From NCBI RefSeq assembly GCF_026686735.1, contig NZ_CP113432.1, positions 2,232,001-2,296,000 on the forward strand: a stretch of 64,000 nucleotides of DNA. The letters run 5' to 3'. Shown one piece after another: positions 59,298-64,000 of this stretch (positions within the stretch are counted from its first letter, which is position 1; every line of letters starts with the position of its first letter). A model generated the notes under the pieces. That model worked only from the letters and a program-made list of their open reading frames with translations, had not been told where the DNA came from and ran no database searches. Both the position numbers and the translations under genes were made by a program. This DNA is from Pseudomonas triclosanedens (GTDB lineage Bacteria; Pseudomonadota; Gammaproteobacteria; Pseudomonadales; Pseudomonadaceae).

Positions 59298-60132
59298 CAG
59301 GGTCGGCTCCCTGTTCATTGGATGAATCTGTCTCGTTGGCAGGAGATGCACAATCCTGCTGTCGCTGAAGAAAAGACAGGCGCTGGTCGAAGGTTAAATC
59401 GGCATTTGTTTTAGCATTCTGAGAATTAATTTGGTCGCTGGGGGTTGAGTCAGTATCGACCTTGTCTTTTACTGCTTTCTTGTATGACAAAAAAGCATCC
59501 TTTACTAAGCCTTTCTTGCTCAGGGAGTTGTCAATAAAGTTGTCGGCCATAAAAGAAAAGAGCGGGTATTTTTTATTGATATATGATTGAAGTCTCTGCT
59601 CGCAGTCTCGGATTACATCTTCTTTAGATTTCCAAGTCGAGCCTTCTTTGATGGGGCCTGATTGTATGTATCTAAAGAGCTCGATGTAGGCATCTTCTCT
59701 TATGGCTTTTCCAGCCTCTCCACCTTTAATGCGGCCGTTGTAGGGCGCATTTATAGTTTCCATGCATGCGCGCCACCCATCAAATCGACCAAGCTCATGT
59801 GCCGATCTCATGGCAAGTAATCCAGCGGCACCATGATTGCCTTTATAGTACTCCTGCTCTGCTCCAATATGGTAAAGCATTGCATAGAAAAAACGCTCTT
59901 TTAACTCGGTGCTTCCGGATTGACGAAAATCAGCGGTCCAGCAGCGAATAATTTTTTTCTCATCAATAATTCCGTCTTCTTTGAAAAGCTTTCTGCACTC
60001 CCTTTCAAAATGAGAAAAAATATCCTCCCGCCAATAGTTGTTAAAAACATTACGCAACTCAATCGCAATCTGTTTAAGCCCAGCGTTGAGTCCGAGCGAC
60101 TTTATTGAGTTTATAGGCTCGTAAGCATACAT
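59284..60132 (-). CDS. Unknown protein of the AlpA-YfjI module
   Basis: 282 residues from MYAYEPINSIKSLGLN (ATG at 60132 with GAGG eight bases upstream; a longer in-frame start at 60198 is less likely). A helical protein, with NNYWREDIFSHFERECRKLF and a central HGAAGLLAMRSAHELGRFDGWRACMETI; the C-terminal 60 residues are polar and low-complexity. No known domain is recognised. AT-rich, and downstream of the yfjI-like gene with a ~100-bp gap, so probably co-transcribed with it. Confidence 0.65.
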   Translation of the reverse strand: MYAYEPINSIKSLGLNAGLKQIAIELRNVFNNYWREDIFSHFERECRKLFKEDGIIDEKKIIRCWTADFRQSGSTELKERFFYAMLYHIGAEQEYYKGNHGAAGLLAMRSAHELGRFDGWRACMETINAPYNGRIKGGEAGKAIREDAYIELFRYIQSGPIKEGSTWKSKEDVIRDCEQRLQSYINKKYPLFSFMADNFIDNSLSKKGLVKDAFLSYKKAVKDKVDTDSTPSDQINSQNAKTNADLTFDQRLSFLQRQQDCASPANETDSSNEQGADPDEQP

Positions 60133-60234
60133 GCGGATAACCTCGGTTTGGCATGCTGAAAAAGTTATTAAAGAAAAAGCCAGAGGCAGCGAGTGCATGG
60201 CTTTGGGTCAATATAGTGCTGCGGTCTGGATAAA

Positions 60235-61707
60235 TCAATTTAGAAGTATGATCTTTGCCTTGCCTTCAGTAATGATTCGTATCAGTCTGTCATTTTCAAG
60301 CTTATCGTAAATCAGCTCTAAGTATTTTGGGTCTCCCCTCAGTCCGGAAGGGCAGTGTCGGCCAATATATGTTCTGTCAAATCTTCTGGAGCTGTCTTCA
60401 TCATATTTCGACCTTAGCCATGCGTGCAGCTCACTTGCATCATTTTCCAGTTTCGCTTCTGGACTAAACATTCTTTCGAATTGACGAGAGAACCAATATC
60501 CCAGCTCGATTGAAGCCCGCATGGTGGTTTCAGAAACGTCGCCTTCGCGTCCTTCAAATACGTGAAAATTTACTGCAAGCCTAAGCATAACTTCCGCAAG
60601 CTTTGAAGCATGATCTGGTGCCCAAGCATAACGCCCACCTTCCAGCATTTGTTTTTCTATTTCATTCCGGGTTTCTATCCATATTGCGGTAGCTCGATCT
60701 GACAAGCGAATTTCTTCACGGGCAAAATTGCCGCGAGAGAATTTTTCTACATAGGATTTATAAAGCTCAACGGTCCTAGCTCTAAACCGTTCGCAAGCCG
60801 ACCAGGTCTGCTCAGCCCCATCAAAAATTCTAGTACCTTGCGTGCTTTTAGAGTTGATAAATAAGCACCTTGCAAAAAAACCAGTCCCCCTTGCGGCCTC
60901 GCCCCGTTTGTTTTCGAAACTTTTCAGGGCGGATGGCTGAATCATTAAGCAAAGAGAAACCCTTACATCCGACAGGTAGTATGATTCTCGAGAGGCTCGC
61001 TCAACCCTTACGCCATCGCCACCCATAATTGCATTTAATTTGTCGAAGTGGTGGAAAGCGCTGCTATTCATTATTCCTGATGCCTCGCTCGATATCCATC
61101 CAGCGGACTGTAATCCACCATTCATATTTCCATACAGGGCTGGCTCTGTGGTGTCCTCGTAAAGAAAGCCGAGCTTCATCGGTTCTTTTGGTTCTTTTAA
61201 ATAATGATCGGATATGACCTCTATTATGTCGTCAGTATTTGCGCCGTCTTTTACTAAGCTTCTTAGCTCGGATTTATGGGCTTTTAAAATTTCCGACCAT
61301 ATTGCGTGCGCGTGTTTAAATTTCTTTAATTCCAAATCTCTATTGGCTAGAATTTCTTTTTGATAATTAAATAAGCCCCCTCCCATTTTATTTAAATACG
61401 GCGTTTTGCCCACTCCGGAACCGGCACTCACTATCAGCGGTAGTGATGTTGGGCATATCTGTCCAAGTGGTGACCGTGCATCGTGTAGTCCTTGAACAGA
61501 CAATGATATAAAGGAAATCGCTGTGCCAAGTGCTAGATCTTTTGGGTTTTTAATATTTCTGAAGCACTCATCAATTGCCTCTGAAGTAATTTCAAAGGGT
61601 AGAGCCGGTATTGGGTCATCAATCAAGTGCCTATTGCTTGCCTCTTTTGGTCCGAGTGGATGATGGTCCCAGGACGGCTGGGGTGCGGCCCTCTTATAGT
61701 CGATCAT
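60235..61707 (-). CDS. YfjI-like (DUF3987) P-loop protein
   Basis: 490 residues, with Walker A PLIVSAGSGVGKTPYLNKMG (about residue 97) and the family blocks GFLYEDTTEPALYGNMN, WISSEASGIMNSS and GTGFFARCLFINS. DUF3987/YfjI proteins are found on prophages and plasmids beside AlpA regulators and are often annotated as replication or primase-helicase associated; the true role is uncertain. Its ATG overlaps the AlpA stop (ATGA), so it is translationally coupled. Low GC marks it as foreign. Confidence 0.82.
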   Translation of the reverse strand: MIDYKRAAPQPSWDHHPLGPKEASNRHLIDDPIPALPFEITSEAIDECFRNIKNPKDLALGTAISFISLSVQGLHDARSPLGQICPTSLPLIVSAGSGVGKTPYLNKMGGGLFNYQKEILANRDLELKKFKHAHAIWSEILKAHKSELRSLVKDGANTDDIIEVISDHYLKEPKEPMKLGFLYEDTTEPALYGNMNGGLQSAGWISSEASGIMNSSAFHHFDKLNAIMGGDGVRVERASRESYYLSDVRVSLCLMIQPSALKSFENKRGEAARGTGFFARCLFINSKSTQGTRIFDGAEQTWSACERFRARTVELYKSYVEKFSRGNFAREEIRLSDRATAIWIETRNEIEKQMLEGGRYAWAPDHASKLAEVMLRLAVNFHVFEGREGDVSETTMRASIELGYWFSRQFERMFSPEAKLENDASELHAWLRSKYDEDSSRRFDRTYIGRHCPSGLRGDPKYLELIYDKLENDRLIRIITEGKAKIILLN

Positions 61708-61928
61708 CGAGCCTCCATTTTTTTCATCTCAACAAATTTAACGACCTCGCGTAGATCCCAGCCCACTGCGTAGCCTCCAATTTTGAATGGTTTTGGAAAG
61801 TCGGGATCGAACCACTTTGATTTCGGATCAACCCTCGAGTAAATCGTTGACCTGCTTATTCCAAGCATGTCTTGCAATCGCTTCACGCGAATGACCCTCA
61901 GTTCCTCGTCGTCAAATTTTTCTTTCAT
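61704..61928 (-). CDS. AlpA-family regulator of the YfjI module
   Basis: 74 residues: MKEKFDDEELRVIRVKRLQDMLGISRSTIY then DPDFPKPFKIGGYAVGWDLREVVKFVEMKK, the AlpA-type winged HTH with its VGW strand. The ATG at 61928 has GGAG seven bases upstream, better than a TTG five codons earlier. It is probably the first gene and regulator of the unit 61928-59008. Confidence 0.88.
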   Translation of the reverse strand: MKEKFDDEELRVIRVKRLQDMLGISRSTIYSRVDPKSKWFDPDFPKPFKIGGYAVGWDLREVVKFVEMKKMEAR

Positions 61929-62570
61929 AGGGCGTCTCCTCAAGAAGCCCTAAGTTATCTATTTGGCGATCAAGAATTAGTGCGAGCGCTGAACGTTATT
62001 TATTTTTAAGCGGTAGGCTTGATTTTCTGTCTGGATTCTGGTTTGCATCTGGGTGTGTCGTTGCATGTGATGGATTAGTCTCGGGGTCTTGGGTTAATCG
62101 CGCGTGAAATGCCCCTATGGCCTCAGCCGAGTCGGCTGGCTAAGTGCTTGCGCGTTTAGGTCGATATCACGCGTTGGGGGGGGGTACCGACAAGCCATTA
62201 CTAAATTGGTCAGTGCGCGTCCGGCGTAACTTTTAGAGGGGAGGGCATCAGTCAGTGCTCTGTCGCGTGAGGAGCGTTAATGCCTGAGTGCAAAATCACC
62301 TGGATGCTCACCACAGAGTGGCCGCAGGAAAGCACCTTGGTTGGCTCCGCTGGTACGAGCGTTGCGCCAGAAATCCAACTGTCAACATGGCTGTTGTCGT
62401 CGTCACAGATACTGTTTTTTATAGCGCCACCCCCAGCTACCTGCTTCCTCAGCTTCTTATGAAGCTGAGGAAGCAAGTAGCTGGCAGTCATTCACTTAAT
62501 GAAATTTCAATTCGTCATTTTTTTGACAACACATAACTGCCATGACATCAGCACCAAGGAGGTTCGTTCC
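61929..62570. other. Intergenic region with a poly-G tract and a large hairpin
   Basis: About 640 bp between divergent genes. It contains a run of nine G (62175-62183) and the 23-bp inverted repeat listed separately. Small open frames span the hairpin on both strands but only because it is palindromic. It should hold promoters for the AlpA gene and for the zinc-ribbon gene. Confidence 0.55.
62434..62483. repeat. Large near-perfect inverted repeat (23-bp stem, TTAT loop)
   Basis: The left arm 62434-62456 begins CAGCTACCTGC and ends CAGCTTC; the right arm 62461-62483 is its complement with one G-U type mismatch. No T-tract follows, so it is not a normal terminator. It lies about 90 bp upstream of the zinc-ribbon gene. 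Confidence 0.8.
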
Positions 62571-62900
62571 ATGTCATTGCAGTGCCCCCGCTGTCACTCC
62601 CCCAAAGTCGCTTCTTTCCATCACGCCATGAAAGCCGGCGCAGCCATCGGCGCTGTCGGTGGCCTCGCACGTGGTATCAGTGCTGCTCTGGCAGGCGGCA
62701 AGGCCGGTGCAGCACTCGGCCTAATCGCCGGCCCTGTCGGTATCACACTTGGCTCGGTATCCGGCGCCATTCTCGGCGGCCTGGCCGGAAGCGTCGGCGG
62801 CTGTGCGATCGGTGCTCAACTCGGCGAGTCGCTCGACCGTCACGTCCTGGCTCACAATCTCTGCCTGCTCTGCGGTCACCGCTTCAACCTGCCGACCTGA
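62571..62900 (+). CDS. Glycine-zipper protein flanked by a split zinc ribbon
   Basis: 109 residues: an N-terminal CPRCHSPKV and a C-terminal CLLCGHRF make two halves of a possible Cys4 zinc site. Between them lies a Gly/Ala-rich stretch of GxxxG repeats (AGAAIGAVGGLARGISAALA through GLAGSVGGCAIGAQLG) that could insert in or associate with a membrane. ATG at 62571 with AAGGAGG upstream. Function is unknown; from memory, similar genes accompany DUF932 genes on ICEs and plasmids. Confidence 0.75.
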   Translation: MSLQCPRCHSPKVASFHHAMKAGAAIGAVGGLARGISAALAGGKAGAALGLIAGPVGITLGSVSGAILGGLAGSVGGCAIGAQLGESLDRHVLAHNLCLLCGHRFNLPT

Positions 62901-62992
62901 TTCGGCTGCCTTCATCTCTCATTCGTCTCTGATTGCCGGTGCTGCGCCATGCGCGGCGCTTTATGCCGGCCTGCACCCAAAGGAAATTCGTC

Positions 62993-63961
62993 ATGGCTCA
63001 TCAAATCGAACAAATGGCGTACGTTGGCGCTACTCCGTGGCACGGCCTGGGCAACAACCTGCCACAGAAACAGCCCATCGAAGTCTGGCAACGCGAAGCC
63101 GGCATGGACTGGCAGATCCTGGAAAGCCCAGTGCACTTCAAGTCGGACGCCATCGGCCATCTGGGCGCGATCCACTCCTTCCCCGAACAGAAGGTGCTCT
63201 ACCGTTCGGATACCAAGGCACCGCTGTCGGTGGTCTCGCAGCGTTATCACACCGTTCAGCCGCGCGAGGTGCTGGAGTTCTACCGAGATCTGACCGAGGT
63301 CTCAGGCTACGAGTTGGAAACCGCTGGCGTTCTTAAGGGCGGGCGCAAGTTCTGGGCGCTGGCACGTACCGGCCAGGGCGCTGCGATCAAAGGTAACGAC
63401 CAGGTGAATGGCTATCTGCTGTTGGCCACTTCCTGCGACGGCACTCTGGCCACCACAGCAACGCCCACCACCATCCGCGTGGTCTGCAACAACACGCTGA
63501 CCATCGCTTTGGACGGCACCAGCCGTGCGATCAAGGTGCCGCACAGCACCCGTTTCGATGGCGATCTGGTCAAGAAGCAGCTGGGTATCGCCATCTCGCA
63601 GTGGGATGACTTCATGTACCGCATGCGCCACCTGGCTGAACGCAAAGTGCAGTGGCATGAGGCGCTGGGCTTCTTTATGAACGTGATGTGCGACACCGGC
63701 CCGACCGGTGCTCTGCCGGAGCAACTGCCTAACGAACGCGCTCTGCGCAAAGTGCAGGAGCTGTACGAAGGTCGTGGTCGCGGCAGCCAGCTGGACTCGG
63801 CACGTGGCACCGCCTGGGGTCTGCTCAATGCCGTGACCGAGTACGTCGATCACGAGCGCCGGGCACGCAGCACGGAGTACCGCCTCGACTCTGCCTGGTT
63901 CGGCCAGGGCGCACAGATCAAGCAACGCGCTCTCGATACTGCCCTGCAACTGGTCGCCTGA
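62993..63961 (+). CDS. DUF932 domain protein
   Basis: 322 residues from MAHQIEQMAYVGATPWHGLG (ATG at 62993 with AAGGAAA upstream). It matches DUF932 (phage/plasmid-like TIGR03299): LSVVSQRYHTVQPREVLEFYRDL, NGYLLLATSCDGTLATTATPTTIRVVCNNTLTIAL, and a C-terminal AWGLLNAVTEYVDHERRAR. The biochemical role is unknown; it is a frequent member of ICE and large-plasmid backbones. Its presence shows the element continues past the window. GC here is again high. Confidence 0.88.
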   Translation: MAHQIEQMAYVGATPWHGLGNNLPQKQPIEVWQREAGMDWQILESPVHFKSDAIGHLGAIHSFPEQKVLYRSDTKAPLSVVSQRYHTVQPREVLEFYRDLTEVSGYELETAGVLKGGRKFWALARTGQGAAIKGNDQVNGYLLLATSCDGTLATTATPTTIRVVCNNTLTIALDGTSRAIKVPHSTRFDGDLVKKQLGIAISQWDDFMYRMRHLAERKVQWHEALGFFMNVMCDTGPTGALPEQLPNERALRKVQELYEGRGRGSQLDSARGTAWGLLNAVTEYVDHERRARSTEYRLDSAWFGQGAQIKQRALDTALQLVA

Positions 63962-64000
63962 ACTTATACCTACTCCACCCCATAACGCCCGACCCGCTTT

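Overview
The window is a high-GC Pseudomonas chromosome segment, probably of the P. aeruginosa/P. citronellolis/P. nitroreducens group. The glyoxylate-carboligase cluster, the thrS-infC-rpmI-rplT-pheS-pheT-ihfA translation operon, the MvaT/MvaU nucleoid protein and the tRNA-Val and tRNA-Pro neighbours all read as ordinary Pseudomonas core genes. I had no search tools, so family calls come from motifs read in the translations.

Bases 1-21860 are core genome. On the minus strand, gcl-hyi-glxR convert glyoxylate to glycerate. They are followed by a GlcG-type protein, a RutR-like TetR regulator, moaA, a periplasmic binding protein, a small phosphatase-like gene, a formate/nitrite-type channel and a PuuB-like amine oxidase. 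After tRNA-Val come an EcsC-family protein, small unknown proteins, an MvaT/MvaU-type H-NS analogue and an alpha/beta hydrolase. The translation operon runs from thrS to a MerR regulator and ends at tRNA-Pro(GGG).

From tRNA-Pro onward the DNA is accessory. Bases 22089-33946 hold a five-gene operon: a SNF2-type helicase with a PLD-like N-terminus, a DUF4391 protein, a UvrD-like helicase, a type III-like DNA methyltransferase and a type III-like Res subunit. After a lone AlpA gene, 34387-48491 holds a second, larger cassette: a NERD-pseudokinase-kinase-SF1 helicase protein (1684 aa), an unknown winged-helix protein, a DEDD exonuclease-RecQ-UvrD fusion (1707 aa), a DUF6361-type protein and a PLD-family nuclease. 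I cannot match the second cassette as a whole to a described defence system, although it shares parts with Mokosh (kinase-helicase plus PLD). It is the main candidate for something undescribed. In this strain its last gene is cut by an IS21-family element joined to an IS66 remnant, so the copy here may be inactive.

Bases 51900-58200 look like plasmid or ICE cargo. There is a Met/His-rich periplasmic protein, a CDF metal exporter behind a textbook MerR-type promoter but with no MerR gene nearby, a divergent SRAP-like protein, an RsmN-like CsrA homologue, and a LexA-boxed umuDC pair whose UmuD lacks the usual Ser/Lys dyad. An AAA-DUF4143 ATPase follows. Bases 58400-61930 contain two frameshifted genes and an AT-rich AlpA-YfjI (DUF3987) module. 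The window ends with a glycine-zipper zinc-ribbon protein and a DUF932 protein, both common on ICEs and plasmids. No integrase and no second copy of the tRNA-Pro 3' end are seen, so the far end of the island lies outside the window.
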